Origin: Candidatus Rubneribacter avistercoris
GTDB taxonomy: Bacteria > Actinomycetota > Coriobacteriia > Coriobacteriales > Eggerthellaceae
Length of the DNA stretch: 64,000 bases
Direction: 5' to 3'
Assembly (NCBI GenBank): GCA_019115845.1
Contig: DXCU01000065.1
Location: forward strand, 34,498 to 98,497
This document shows positions 1 through 8,696 of this stretch, piece after piece. A model generated the notes under the pieces. It did not search any database, had not been told where the DNA came from, and saw nothing but the letters and a program-made list of their open reading frames with translations. Position 1 is the first letter of the stretch. Every line of letters starts with the position of its first letter. A program made the translations under genes and the position numbers.

Positions 1-1256
1 ACCTGTTCGTGGGCGGCGTCGATATGGTGGAGCTGGCACGTGAGCAGGGCACGGCGCTCTACGTCATGGACGAGTCCGACATGCGCACGCGCATGGAAAC
101 CTATCTGCGCGCCTTCCGCAGCCGCCATGAGAACTCCGACATCGTCTACGCCAGCAAGGCGTTCCTCAACAAGGAGGCCGCGCGCATCGTGGACGCGGAG
201 GGGCTGTGCCTGGACGTGTCGGGCGGCGGCGAGCTGGCGTGCGCGCTGGCGGCAGGGTTTCCCGCCGAGCGCATTTTCATGCACGGCAACAACAAGACGC
301 CGCAGGAGCTGCGCGAGGCCATAAGCGCGGGCGTGGGCCGCATCATCATCGACAGCCGCATCGAGCTGGGCCGCATCTCCCAGATTGCCGGCGAGCTGGG
401 TGTTGAACAGGCCGTCTACATGCGCATCACGCCGGGCGTGGAGGCCGACACGCACCAGTACATCCGCACGGGTTGCGAGGACTCGAAGTTCGGTTTCACC
501 ATGCGCGACGACTTCGCGTACCGCTGCGTGCAAGACGTGCTGGCCGCGCCGAACGTGCGCCTGGCGGGCCTGCACTGCCACATCGGCTCGCAGATATTCG
601 CGCTCCATTCGTATCCGGAGGCCGTCGAGGTGATGGTGGACCTCATGGCGCGCATCAGGCAGGGCTACGGCATAGAGCTGGGCGAGTTGGACATGGGCGG
701 CGGCCTGGGCGTGGCGTACACGGCCGATGACAGCCCCGCCACCATAGACGAGTTCGCTGAAACCATCACGGCGGCGGTGCGCGCGGCGTGCGAGCGTCAC
801 GATATGCCTACGCCGCGTTTGCTCGTGGAGCCGGGCCGCAGCCTGGTGGCCAGCGCGGGCGTGACGCTCTACACCGTGGGCATCATCAAGACGCTGCCGA
901 ACATCCGCAAGTACGTGGCGGTTGACGGCGGCATGTCCGACAACATCCGCACGGCGCTCTACCATGCCGATTACGAGCCGGTGGTTGCCAACAAGGCGGC
1001 GCAGCCGCGCACGGAGATCGTCACCATCGCGGGCAAGCACTGCGAAAGCGGTGATGCCGTGGTCATCGACATGCCCATGCAGCGGCCCGAGATCGGCGAC
1101 ATCGTGGCCGTGTTCGGCACGGGCGCGTACAATTACACCATGTCGAGCAACTACAACGGCCAGCCGCGTCCGGCCGTCGTGTTCGTGAAAGATGGGCAGG
1201 CGCGTGTGACCACGCGGCGGGAAACGTACGACGACCTCATGGCGCGCGACGTGTAG
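1..1256 (+). CDS. lysA: Diaminopimelate decarboxylase (5'-truncated)
   Basis: PLP-dependent enzyme that decarboxylates meso-diaminopimelate to L-lysine in the cytoplasm, the last step of lysine synthesis. The reading frame is open through the left window edge, so the N-terminus lies outside; about 418 residues are visible. Seen in the sequence: the PLP-lysine segment YASKAFLNKEA, the barrel motif HCHIGSQI, the glycine-rich phosphate-binding segment DMGGGLGVAY, EPGRSLVA, and the C-terminal CESGD motif that completes the active site across the dimer. These are the standard family III decarboxylase landmarks. The stop is followed by about 120 nt before a toxin-antitoxin pair. The aspartate-family gene hom lies 4.5 kb downstream but is clearly a separate unit. 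Confidence 0.95.
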   Translation, partial: LFVGGVDMVELAREQGTALYVMDESDMRTRMETYLRAFRSRHENSDIVYASKAFLNKEAARIVDAEGLCLDVSGGGELACALAAGFPAERIFMHGNNKTPQELREAISAGVGRIIIDSRIELGRISQIAGELGVEQAVYMRITPGVEADTHQYIRTGCEDSKFGFTMRDDFAYRCVQDVLAAPNVRLAGLHCHIGSQIFALHSYPEAVEVMVDLMARIRQGYGIELGELDMGGGLGVAYTADDSPATIDEFAETITAAVRAACERHDMPTPRLLVEPGRSLVASAGVTLYTVGIIKTLPNIRKYVAVDGGMSDNIRTALYHADYEPVVANKAAQPRTEIVTIAGKHCESGDAVVIDMPMQRPEIGDIVAVFGTGAYNYTMSSNYNGQPRPAVVFVKDGQARVTTRRETYDDLMARDV

Positions 1257-1339
1257 GGCAGGCGCAGAATGCCGCGGCGAAACGAACGAGGCCCGCGATG
1301 CGAGCAGGTGGGGGATCCTTGTTGCGCTTTCCCCTTGAT

Positions 1340-1364
1340 GATAAAATTTGGATAAAATTTTATC
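1340..1364. promoter_or_regulatory. Operator-like palindrome before the antitoxin gene
   Basis: A perfect 14-bp palindrome GATAAAATTTTATC (1351-1364) is preceded by a direct copy of its left half, GATAAAATTT (1340-1349). It is AT-rich in GC-rich surroundings and lies 16 bp before the antitoxin start. Phd/YefM antitoxins usually repress their own promoter through short palindromes, so this is probably the autoregulatory site. That role is inferred. Confidence 0.55.
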
Positions 1365-1380
1365 AGATCAGGAGACGGCG

Positions 1381-1656
1381 ATGAATATAAGACCGGTTTC
1401 GGACTTGCGCAATCATTACAGCGACATCGAAGCATCCGTCAAAAGCGATGGCCCTGTGTTCTTGACGAAAAACGGCTACGGCTCCTTGGTGGTCATGAGC
1501 ATTGAGCAGTTTGAGCACATTAACGGCACGGTTGACCGGGCGCTCGACGAGGCGGACAGGCAAGCGGCCACCACGACCTTGCGCTATACGCATGACGAGG
1601 TGTTTGGCTCGATACGGAAAGGGCTGCGGAGTGGGCGAGTCCAAGAAGCGTTGTAG
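1381..1656 (+). CDS. Phd/YefM-type antitoxin
   Basis: Protein of 91 residues. The N-terminal stretch MNIRPVSDLRNHYSDIEA followed by a strand-turn-strand segment (PVFLTKNGYGSLVVMSIEQFE) is the usual Phd/YefM dimerisation and DNA-binding fold. The acidic/basic C-terminal tail would wrap the toxin. The ATG at 1381 is chosen because AGGAGA (1370-1375) sits 5 nt upstream; an in-frame codon at 1348 lies inside the operator. The toxin gene overlaps the 3' end by 26 nt, typical of a co-translated pair. The likely role is neutralising the toxin and repressing the operon. Confidence 0.85.
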   Translation: MNIRPVSDLRNHYSDIEASVKSDGPVFLTKNGYGSLVVMSIEQFEHINGTVDRALDEADRQAATTTLRYTHDEVFGSIRKGLRSGRVQEAL

Positions 1657-1954
1657 TCTTCGCTATCTGCCTCTTTTCTGGAGCGATCTCAACGCGGCCG
1701 TCATGTATGTTGCCGAAGATCTGGGCAATCCTGACGCTGCGGAACGTTTGCTCGATCAAGTTGAGGCAAGAATGCTCGACCACTTGGCGATGCCCTGTGC
1801 TGCGGCGGTGTATAAAGGGACCAAGGAGCGTTCTGTTCCGTACCACTGGTTTGAAGTTGGAAGCTACATGGTCTTTTATGTGGTGATCGACGATGTTGTT
1901 GAGGTGAGGCGGTTTCTTTACGGGGCGCGTGATTTGACGCGAATGCTGCCGTAG
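1631..1954 (+). CDS. RelE/ParE-family toxin
   Basis: Protein of 107 residues. The segment RYLPLFWSDLNAAVMYVAEDLGNPDAAERLLDQVE matches the N-terminal helices of RelE/ParE toxins, and the C-terminal part (GSYMVFYVVIDDVVEVRRFLYGARD) matches the terminal beta strands. ParE members inhibit gyrase and RelE members cut mRNA on the ribosome; the sequence alone does not decide which applies. A GTG at 1631 is taken as the start, giving the family length and overlapping the antitoxin by 26 nt. The frame is open further upstream, but that part is shadow sequence of the antitoxin gene. Confidence 0.8.
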   Translation: MGESKKRCSLRYLPLFWSDLNAAVMYVAEDLGNPDAAERLLDQVEARMLDHLAMPCAAAVYKGTKERSVPYHWFEVGSYMVFYVVIDDVVEVRRFLYGARDLTRMLP

Positions 1955-2166
1955 CCAACAACCTGCCGCCGCGTTGCCGTCGGACGCGCGGAGCCTCCAG
2001 AAGGCCTTCGGGTGCGCGGGGTGGCCAGAGGCTGCCAAGAAGCGAGGGACTGTCAAGGCCATTGGGCGTGCGTCGCCAGGGGTCGCGCTACGCGGGGCTG
2101 CCAGAGGCTCGCACAACGAAGCGGTGCACACTTGCGTCCCCTGAAACGCCTCGGTATAGTGTCCGC

Positions 2167-3684
2167 ATGGGAACTTCGCCCGACACCGCACGCGCCGACA
2201 GATCCTCGCCGGCCGCATTCGCTTTGGCCGCAGTGTGCGGAGGCGCCCTGCTCTCATGGCTCGCCGTGCACACAAGCTCTTCCGCCCTGCTCTTCCTCTC
2301 CGACAGCCCTTCCCTCGCGTTCAACGACGCCGTGGTCGCCATCTCGCTGCTGACAGCCGCCGGCAGGATGGTTTCGGCGCTTTTCCACCGGCGCCTCGAC
2401 GGCTTGCTTGCGAAGCGAAGCGCGCTTGTGGCAACCGCGCTGATTGCGGCGGCCGGATCCCCCATCGCCGCGCTCTCCGGGTTCGCCCCTTCGCATTCGC
2501 AGGTGGTTGCGGTGTTCTTCCTAGGGACGGCGGCGTCCATGCTCTTCGGCGCCGTGATGCTCATGTCGGCGTGGATCGGCCTGCTCTCCCGTCTGGACGA
2601 GGGCTCGGTCATGCTCGCCGTGTCGCTTGCCGGATCCCTCTCGCCCATGTGCTTCTTCATGCTCATGCTGCTGCCCCGGGCGGCGGTCCTCATCGCGGAG
2701 ACGCTGCTGCCCCTGCTGGCGCTCGCCTGCCTGCTGATAGCCCGGGCGGCGCCATCGTCCGAGGCTGATGCGCGGACCGTGCTGGAAAAGACGGAGATGT
2801 CCCGTCCCGCCCCGCGAAGGCGGACGGCCCTTTGGGTCGCGCTACCTGTGGGCGTGCTCTACTTCGGCCTGGTGGGACAGGTGGTGCGGGCGACGGCGTG
2901 GGCGGGCGGCGCGGAGGCGTACCCGGGCACGTTCTCCGTTTACCACGAGGTGGGCCTGCTGCTGGCGGCGGTGGCCCTGTGCCTGTACGCCGCCTTTCTC
3001 CGCCAGACGGGCCGTCGGCATCGGACGAGCATCCGCGACGTCGTCCCGTTCATGCTCATGGCGGCGGGGATGATGCTGCCCGCCCTTGTGGGACCGTCGC
3101 TCATGGTGCTGACGGACCTCGTCGTTGGCGTGGGCTTGGGTGCTCTGGAGATGCAGCTGTTCTTCTACGCGGCGCTTCTTGTGCGCGAGCGGGGTTGGTC
3201 TCCGCTTTCCTCCCTCTGCTACGCCTACGTGCCGCTTGAGCTGGCGGCGGGCATAGGGGCGGCGGTCCTGCCGACAGGCAGTGGGCTTGTCGGCCGGGGC
3301 GTCGTCAGCTGGGAGCAGATCTCCCTCGTCTCCATTTTCGCGTTCTTCGTCGTCATCTTGGCCACCTTCCTGCCCTTCCTCCTCAACCAGGACAAGCTGT
3401 TCTGCGCGCCGGATGCCGCAGCCGGCCGGCGCGGGCCCCTCGCAACCGCAGCGCGCACGGAGGCGTCGCTTGACCGCGCGTTCGAGCCTTACGGGCTGAC
3501 GGCCCGCGAGCGCGAGGTCGCGGTGCTGCTGCTGAGGGGCAGGAGCCTTCCCTACATCCAAGAGGAGCTTCGCATCTCAAGCGGAACCGCCAAAACGCAC
3601 TGCATGCACATCTACCAGAAGTGCGAGGTGCACAGCAAGCAGGAGCTCCTCGACCTGTTCGAACTCCCGGCGGACGAGGGATAG
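2167..3684 (+). CDS. LuxR-family regulator with multi-helix membrane domain
   Basis: Protein of 505 residues. About ten to twelve hydrophobic helices cover residues 15-420 and a LuxR-type helix-turn-helix occupies the C-terminus (LTAREREVAVLLLRGRS...IQEELRISSGTAKTHCMHIYQK). This architecture is common and expanded in Eggerthellaceae; the membrane part is thought to sense a ligand and the HTH to bind DNA next to the membrane. The gene precedes, on the same strand and 164 nt away, a Tat-exported FAD reductase, its probable target. The ATG at 2167 is preferred to an upstream in-frame codon because the first helix then starts soon after the N-terminus. The ligand is unknown. Confidence 0.85.
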   Translation: MGTSPDTARADRSSPAAFALAAVCGGALLSWLAVHTSSSALLFLSDSPSLAFNDAVVAISLLTAAGRMVSALFHRRLDGLLAKRSALVATALIAAAGSPIAALSGFAPSHSQVVAVFFLGTAASMLFGAVMLMSAWIGLLSRLDEGSVMLAVSLAGSLSPMCFFMLMLLPRAAVLIAETLLPLLALACLLIARAAPSSEADARTVLEKTEMSRPAPRRRTALWVALPVGVLYFGLVGQVVRATAWAGGAEAYPGTFSVYHEVGLLLAAVALCLYAAFLRQTGRRHRTSIRDVVPFMLMAAGMMLPALVGPSLMVLTDLVVGVGLGALEMQLFFYAALLVRERGWSPLSSLCYAYVPLELAAGIGAAVLPTGSGLVGRGVVSWEQISLVSIFAFFVVILATFLPFLLNQDKLFCAPDAAAGRRGPLATAARTEASLDRAFEPYGLTAREREVAVLLLRGRSLPYIQEELRISSGTAKTHCMHIYQKCEVHSKQELLDLFELPADEG

Positions 3685-3848
3685 CGGCTCGCCCTTCTGA
3701 GCGGGGCGAAACGTCTTCCCAGGTCAGCTGCTCAACCATACGAATCGCCCGATCGCGGCGGCGCAAGATAAGCCGTTTCTTTCGATGTGCGGAGCCGTCG
3801 GCGCCGGTACCGTTTCCCTCGTCGTGCACAGACGAACGAAGGGAAGGG

Positions 3849-5528
3849 ATGATCATGAAGGCAACGTTGACGAGAAGGTCTTTTTTGGCGGGCGCCGGCG
3901 TGGCGGGCGCCACCTTGGCGAGTGCGGCGCTCGCGGGATGCGCGGGCGGCGCGCCGAAAGCGGCCGAAGAAGGACAGGGCGCAGACGCCGCGCCCGCGTC
4001 CGATGCAGCCCCCGCCCCCATAGCGGACGCCGACATCGACGAGACGCGCGATGCGGAGGTCTGCATCGTGGGAGCCGGGGTGTCGGGGGTCGTTGCGGCT
4101 CTGGCCTGCGCCGAGGAGGGCCTGCAGGTGGCGGTCATGCAGAAGAAGAGCGCCATCAGCACGCAAGGCACCGGCGCCTCCTGTATTGGCAGCCGCCGGC
4201 AGAAGGAGCTGGGACTGGAAACCGGCTCCTTCGAGGACCTCATGCGCCTCAAAGCCGCCGAGGAAGGCGGCCTGGTGAACTACGATCTGTTCAAGCTGTG
4301 GTACGACCGCTCCGGCGAGGCTTTGGACTGGGTGTGCGACCGCGCTTCCGAAAACGGCGTGGACGCCGTGTTCGACCAGATAGCCAACTGGGAGGAGGCC
4401 GACGACTGGGTGAAGACCACCCAGATCTCCTCCATGTTCAGCGGAGAGGGCGGGGTGGGGGCCTCGGCCCTGATAGAGGCGCTCTACCCTCTGACGCTGG
4501 ACGCCGGCGTCCAGTACGTGTTCGACACCACGGCCCAGCAGCTGGTGCGCGGCGACGACGGACGCGTCATTGCGGTGATAGGCCAGAAAAAAGACGGCGG
4601 CTACGTGAGGATCAACGCCTCGAAGGCCGTTGTCATCTGCTCGGGCGGCTACGAGAACAACCCCGAGATGCGTCAGAAATACCTGCCGCACGCCATGCGG
4701 TTCGACAACATCTCGGACAACGACGGCGAGGGCATCCAGATGGGCCTGTGGGCGGGAGCCGCCATCGACCCGGCGCCCCACGCCAGCAACATCCACTACA
4801 ACGTGTCTGAAACCGACGCCTACGGATCGGCCATCCCCTGGTTGCGCGTGGGCGTGGAGGGCACCCGCCTTGGCAACGAGGACATCGCGTACGGGTTCCT
4901 GCCGTTTTTGGACCTGAAGTCGAAGGAGGCGTGCTGCTTCCAGGTGTTCGACTCCGATTTCGACGCCTACTACGAGAAGATGCTCGTGAACGGCTGCGGC
5001 ATCTTCCGCTCCTTTCCGCCCGCAGAGGCGGTGGGGGCCGCCACGCAGCTTGAAACCTCCGAGGACACGAGCGCTTGGAGTCCGTTGAAGAAGATCTACG
5101 AGAGCTGCGTGGAGCAGGGCACGGCCGTGAAGGCCGACACCTTGGAGGAGCTTGCCCAGAAGGCCGGCATAGACGCCGCCGGACTGCAGGCCACCGTCAA
5201 GCGGTATAACGAGCTGTACGATTCCGGCGCGGATAGCGACTACGGCAAGAAGTTCTCCCGCATGCACGCTGTGCGCACGCCCCCGTTCTACGCCATTCGG
5301 CGGCAGGCGTACGTCTTGGGGACGCTCGGCGGGCTGGTCATCAACGAGAACATGCAGGTGATGGATACGGAAGGCGAGGTCATCCCCGGCCTGTTCGCTG
5401 CCGGCAACGCCTCGGGCGGGCGGTTCTTCGGCACGCCTGCGCAGGGAATGGCCGTGCCGGCCTCCACCATCTCGCGCGCCCTCACGTGGGGCTACCTTGC
5501 AGGCAAGTACATCGCCGAGAACGAGTAA
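3849..5528 (+). CDS. Tat-exported FAD-dependent reductase (fumarate/urocanate reductase type)
   Basis: Protein of 559 residues. The N-terminus carries a twin-arginine signal (LTRRSFLAGAG) and a lipobox-like LAGC, so it is probably exported folded and perhaps lipid-anchored. The FAD-binding Rossmann motif VGAGVSG follows near residue 75. The C-terminal part (GLFAAGNASGGRFFG...PASTISRALTWGYLAG) closes the FAD site. The segment VEGTRLGNED occupies the place where family members carry the catalytic arginine region. Homologues reduce fumarate, urocanate or other unsaturated acids, taking electrons from quinol or cytochromes; the substrate here cannot be read from sequence. AAGGGA boxes support ATG at 3849 or 3855. 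It is probably controlled by the preceding LuxR regulator. Confidence 0.85.
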   Translation: MIMKATLTRRSFLAGAGVAGATLASAALAGCAGGAPKAAEEGQGADAAPASDAAPAPIADADIDETRDAEVCIVGAGVSGVVAALACAEEGLQVAVMQKKSAISTQGTGASCIGSRRQKELGLETGSFEDLMRLKAAEEGGLVNYDLFKLWYDRSGEALDWVCDRASENGVDAVFDQIANWEEADDWVKTTQISSMFSGEGGVGASALIEALYPLTLDAGVQYVFDTTAQQLVRGDDGRVIAVIGQKKDGGYVRINASKAVVICSGGYENNPEMRQKYLPHAMRFDNISDNDGEGIQMGLWAGAAIDPAPHASNIHYNVSETDAYGSAIPWLRVGVEGTRLGNEDIAYGFLPFLDLKSKEACCFQVFDSDFDAYYEKMLVNGCGIFRSFPPAEAVGAATQLETSEDTSAWSPLKKIYESCVEQGTAVKADTLEELAQKAGIDAAGLQATVKRYNELYDSGADSDYGKKFSRMHAVRTPPFYAIRRQAYVLGTLGGLVINENMQVMDTEGEVIPGLFAAGNASGGRFFGTPAQGMAVPASTISRALTWGYLAGKYIAENE

Positions 5529-5536
5529 CGCAGTCG

Positions 5537-5574
5537 GCCCCGCCCGCGCCCCGATTGGCGGGGGCGGGCGGGGC
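5537..5574 (+). terminator. GC-rich hairpin after the FAD reductase gene
   Basis: Complementary C-rich and G-rich arms flank the loop gattgg a few bases after the stop codon. There is no T-run, so intrinsic termination is plausible but not certain. Confidence 0.45.
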
Positions 5575-5742
5575 GACGGCGTCCGCAAGCAGCGGTGGCA
5601 TCAGGTTGGCGGAATGCGCCGCTGAGCGGTAGAGGTTCGCCGCTTTCTTCCCGTTGAGGACCGCAGGGCGGGCGCGCTGCTCTACACTGGTGCGGACAGG
5701 AAGCGGCCGCCGCGTTGCCGGCGACGGGGAAGGGAAGCGAAC

Positions 5743-7029
5743 ATGACGGTAAAACTCGGCTTGGTGGGCACCGGCACGGTGGGCGGCGGATGCATCGAGA
5801 TCCTCAAGAAGCATCGTGAGGATTTCAAGCGCCACTACGGCGTTGACCTGGAGCTTGTGCGCGTGTGCTCGCGCAATCCCGAGCAGGCCCTCGCGCATGG
5901 CGTGGAGGACGTCTTCACGCAGGATTATCGCGACATCTTAGACGATCCGAGCATCGACATCGTCATCGAGCTCATCGGCGGCACCACCGTGGCGCGCGAT
6001 GTGGTGGTGGGCGCGCTGCGCGCGGGCAAGAACGTGGTCACGGCCAACAAGGCGCTCATGGCCACGTACGGCGAAGAGGTCATGTCTGCTGCCGACGAGG
6101 CTGGCAAGGAGATTGCCTTCGAGGCTAGCGTGGGCGGCGGCATCCCCATCATCGACCCGATGAAGCACTCGCTCATCTCCAACGAGGTGTCCTCGGTGAT
6201 GGGCATTGTGAACGGCACCACCAACTACATGCTCACCCGCATGGTGGAGGACGGCTTAAGCTACGACGACGCCCTGCGCGAGGCGCAGGAGAAGGGCTTC
6301 GCCGAGGCCGATCCCACCGCCGACGTGGACGGCTTCGACGCCGCCGCCAAGATCGCCATCCTCGCGTCCATCGCGTTCAATTCGCGCGTGACCTTAGACG
6401 ACGTGCATACCGAAGGCATCCGCAACGTCACCACGATGGACTTGGACGCCGCGCGCGACATGGGCTACTGCGTGAAGCTGCTGGCGTTGGCGCATCGCAC
6501 GGACGCGGGCATCGACGTGCGCGTGCACCCCACCATGCTGCCGCTGTCGCACCAGCTGGCCACGGTGAACGGCGTGTACAACGCCATCTACGTGACGGGC
6601 GACGCCGTGGGCGAGACCATGTTCTTCGGCGAGGGCGCGGGGTCGGGGCCGGCTGCGAGCGCCGTCATGGGCGATGTGCTGGAGGTGGCGCGCCACGTGA
6701 CGCTGGGCGTGGGACCGCTTGTGGGCTGCACCTGCACCGATGACGTGCCCATCGTGCCGATGGAGGAGCTCAAGACCAAGTACTACATCCGCTTCAAGGT
6801 GGCCGACCGATCCGGCGTGCTGGCCGCCATGGCGGGCGTGTTCGCGAAGCACAACGTGAGCGTGTACTCGGTGGTGCAGCGCGGCAAGAAGGACGGCGGC
6901 TCGGTGGATCTGGTGTACGTCACGCACACGGCGCGCGAGAAGAGCGTGCGCGACGTGCTGGCCGAGATCGCCGAGCTTGACGACGTGCTGCGCGACGAGC
7001 CGAGCGTCATCCGCGTGGAGGACGAGTAG
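5743..7029 (+). CDS. hom: Homoserine dehydrogenase
   Basis: Protein of 428 residues that reduces aspartate semialdehyde to homoserine with NAD(P)H, feeding threonine and methionine synthesis. Seen: N-terminal Rossmann motif LGLVGTGTVGGG, the conserved NKALMA segment, the catalytic-domain signature GIVNGTTNYMLTRM, and a C-terminal ACT domain (VADRSGVLAAMAGVFAKHNVSVYS), which in this family mediates threonine feedback. Length and domain order are those of the stand-alone bacterial enzyme. The ATG at 5743 follows GGGAAGGGAAG. No thrB or thrC lies next to it, so it appears monocistronic; the gene is followed immediately by the parS palindrome. Confidence 0.95.
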   Translation: MTVKLGLVGTGTVGGGCIEILKKHREDFKRHYGVDLELVRVCSRNPEQALAHGVEDVFTQDYRDILDDPSIDIVIELIGGTTVARDVVVGALRAGKNVVTANKALMATYGEEVMSAADEAGKEIAFEASVGGGIPIIDPMKHSLISNEVSSVMGIVNGTTNYMLTRMVEDGLSYDDALREAQEKGFAEADPTADVDGFDAAAKIAILASIAFNSRVTLDDVHTEGIRNVTTMDLDAARDMGYCVKLLALAHRTDAGIDVRVHPTMLPLSHQLATVNGVYNAIYVTGDAVGETMFFGEGAGSGPAASAVMGDVLEVARHVTLGVGPLVGCTCTDDVPIVPMEELKTKYYIRFKVADRSGVLAAMAGVFAKHNVSVYSVVQRGKKDGGSVDLVYVTHTAREKSVRDVLAEIAELDDVLRDEPSVIRVEDE

Positions 7030-7053
7030 CGCTTCGGTTCGCCCTGCTTGCCG

Positions 7054-7083
7054 GCCCGGATGTTTCACGTGAAACATCCGGGC
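7054..7083. other. parS: parS centromere site within a 30-nt perfect palindrome
   Basis: Positions 7061-7076 read TGTTTCACGTGAAACA, identical to the consensus parS bound by chromosomal ParB proteins. Seven further bases on each side are also complementary, giving a 15+15 palindrome without a loop, 24 nt after the hom stop and followed by CTTTTC, so it could also act as a weak terminator. A degenerate copy sharing GTTTCACGTGA occurs at 7124-7134. The consensus match is seen directly; ParB binding is inferred from the known specificity. Confidence 0.85.
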
Positions 7084-7183
7084 TTTTCACGTTTTGCGGG
7101 TTTCTCGTTTGCGAACCTCCGACGTTTCACGTGAGGTGCCGGAGGCTATCTTGCCGCCGAATGTCCGATCTGTCGAGTCTCGC

Positions 7184-7624
7184 TCAAATCAAGGCGTTGG
7201 CTTCAGGGGCGTCCTCTGTATGAACGGTGACGTATTCATATCCGTTGTCGGCAAGCATGGTGGCAACAAAGTTGCAATCTTTTATTGCTTTCGTTGCTTC
7301 TCCGATTGATATATCTGGTGTGGTTTCGTATCGTGCTGCGACGGCGTACAAGGTCAGGTCAATGGCCGCCTGGATGGCTGGTTGACTTGCTTTGAGCCAC
7401 GCCTGTTCGATTGCTGTAGAAAGCAAATCACCGATGTCGTGGCTTTTCGGCGGAACCTGACCGTTTTCGGTAAACACAGCTTTTACCATCTTCTCTGCCG
7501 CTTGTTGACAGTGAAACGCTATGGCTTCGCTATGGTCTTGGATGCTAGCTTGGACAAGGGCGTTCACGGCGAGGGCGTCTTTGCTTGCGGCGTACATAAA
7601 GCCGGTGTAAATGGGGCTAGCCAT
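7184..7624 (-). CDS. HEPN-domain toxin of an MNT/HEPN pair
   Basis: Protein of 146 residues, mostly helical, with the HEPN pattern: a first helix region with AIAFHCQQAAEKMVKAVF, then HDIGDLLSTA, and a C-terminal helix with RYETTPDI. The textbook RxxxxH RNase motif is not clearly present; the nearest segment is RYETTP. HEPN proteins paired with minimal nucleotidyltransferases act as ribonuclease toxins silenced by nucleotide transfer to a residue near the motif. The start overlaps the end of the upstream nucleotidyltransferase gene by 8 nt, so translation is coupled. Base composition is lower in GC than the neighbouring hom gene, consistent with horizontal spread of the pair. Confidence 0.8.
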   Translation of the reverse strand: MASPIYTGFMYAASKDALAVNALVQASIQDHSEAIAFHCQQAAEKMVKAVFTENGQVPPKSHDIGDLLSTAIEQAWLKASQPAIQAAIDLTLYAVAARYETTPDISIGEATKAIKDCNFVATMLADNGYEYVTVHTEDAPEANALI

Positions 7625-7946
7625 ACATCTTCACTCCTTCGCAAGCAACAACGTATTCTATGTTCGCCATATCGTGTTGGCGTTCATCGAAGCGTTTTGC
7701 CGAGCCAACGACGATATCCTTAGGCATTCCCATCCAGAGCAGTGCGTTGCCGATGCGGCCTGCGCGCGTGAAACGACTTTCCTTATCGTCGGGAACCACA
7801 ACATAGAGATCAAGGTCACTACCAGGCGATTCTTCGCCACGTGCGTAAGATCCGAACACATAAATGGCAGTTGTGGGAACGGAGGACACGATGCTCTCAA
7901 CAATCTTGTTGAGATAGTCGGTTGGCAAATGTATGCCTTTCTGCAC
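7617..7946 (-). CDS. Minimal nucleotidyltransferase (MntA-type antitoxin)
   Basis: Protein of 109 residues. It has the nucleotidyltransferase signature GSYARGEESPGSDLDLYV, that is GS followed by a D-x-D pair that binds two metal ions. Members of this family transfer AMP to the partner HEPN toxin and so neutralise it. The GTG start at 7946 is preceded by GGGAGG at good spacing. A TATAAT box on the minus strand at 7989-7984 could drive the two-gene unit. Confidence 0.85.
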   Translation of the reverse strand: MQKGIHLPTDYLNKIVESIVSSVPTTAIYVFGSYARGEESPGSDLDLYVVVPDDKESRFTRAGRIGNALLWMGMPKDIVVGSAKRFDERQHDMANIEYVVACEGVKMYG

Positions 7947-8271
7947 AGAGAACCTCCCTTCGTTGCTTGATTTCTAGATTTTGATTATACCTTGCCTTTG
8001 AATCAGAAAGAAAGGATGCGGGGTCTTCCGCGTGATTCTGTGGCTGTCTTGTGGTGGGAATATTTCGGTTAGGTGACGGGCGGGCGGGATTGCTGAAAAT
8101 AGTCTTATTTTATAACTAAATACACGAAGCGCCGTATCGAGGTGCTGTGCTGCGCTGCTACGCTGTGGTGCAGCAAGGCGGCACTTGCGCTGGAGCAGTG
8201 CAGCGAGCGGCACCGCCGTCCGCGCCACGGCGTGATGGCGAGGACGCAAAAACCAGAGAGGAAACATCATC
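7947..8271. other. Intergenic region between the MNT gene and 8272
   Basis: It holds the minus-strand -10 box TATAAT (7989-7984) and Shine-Dalgarno GGGAGG for the MNT/HEPN genes. An AT-rich patch around 8085-8125 (TTATTTTATAACTAAATA) may contain the promoter of the rightward operon. Nothing resembling a gene was seen. Confidence 0.5.
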
Positions 8272-8688
8272 GTGCGAGGATTTTTTCAGCGGCTCCAATA
8301 TCAAATGGCCGCATGGATGCAGGGGCGCTACGGCATGGACGGGTTGTCGAACTTCCTGTTGGCAGTGGCCATCATTTTGCTTTTGGCATCCATTGTGCCC
8401 GGGTTGGATCTGCTGTTGTGGCTGGCGTTCATCGTGCTGGCTGTGTCCATGCTGAGGTCGTTCTCTAAAAACATTCCGGCCCGTGCAAAGGAAAACGAAA
8501 CCTATGAGCGCCTGTCCGCCGGACCGAAGCGCACCTATGCATTGGCGAAAAAGGCATGGACCAATCGCAAAACCACGCGCTACTTCAAGTGCAAGGGCTG
8601 CGGTCAGGTGCTTTCGGTGCCGAAGGGCAAGGGCACGTTGCGCGTGGTGTGCCCCAAGTGCAAGACCGAAACCCGCAAAAAATCGTAG
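8272..8688 (+). CDS. Membrane protein with C-terminal zinc ribbon, function unknown
   Basis: Protein of 138 residues. Two adjacent hydrophobic helices (residues about 26-62) form a hairpin, followed by a basic linker and a zinc ribbon with two CxxC pairs (CKGCGQ...VCPKCK, residues about 109-131). The GTG start at 8272 has GAGAGGAAA upstream. It is the first gene of a run including a MarR regulator, a DUF5685 protein, a J protein and a DnaK paralogue with small gaps or overlaps, which hints at a role linked to membrane-associated protein quality control. The family is widespread in Gram-positive gut anaerobes but without an assigned function. Confidence 0.7.
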   Translation: MRGFFQRLQYQMAAWMQGRYGMDGLSNFLLAVAIILLLASIVPGLDLLLWLAFIVLAVSMLRSFSKNIPARAKENETYERLSAGPKRTYALAKKAWTNRKTTRYFKCKGCGQVLSVPKGKGTLRVVCPKCKTETRKKS

Positions 8689-8696
8689 GAGCGCCA

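Noticed and set aside
3732..5588. 618-codon open frame on the minus strand opposite the FAD reductase gene
   Set aside because: It is a shadow of the high-GC coding strand; the product is His/Arg/Gly-rich without domains, and the plus-strand gene has clear motifs.
7054..7083. Simple intrinsic terminator only
   Set aside because: The central 16 bp match the parS consensus exactly, and the T-run after the stem is poor, so termination alone does not explain it.
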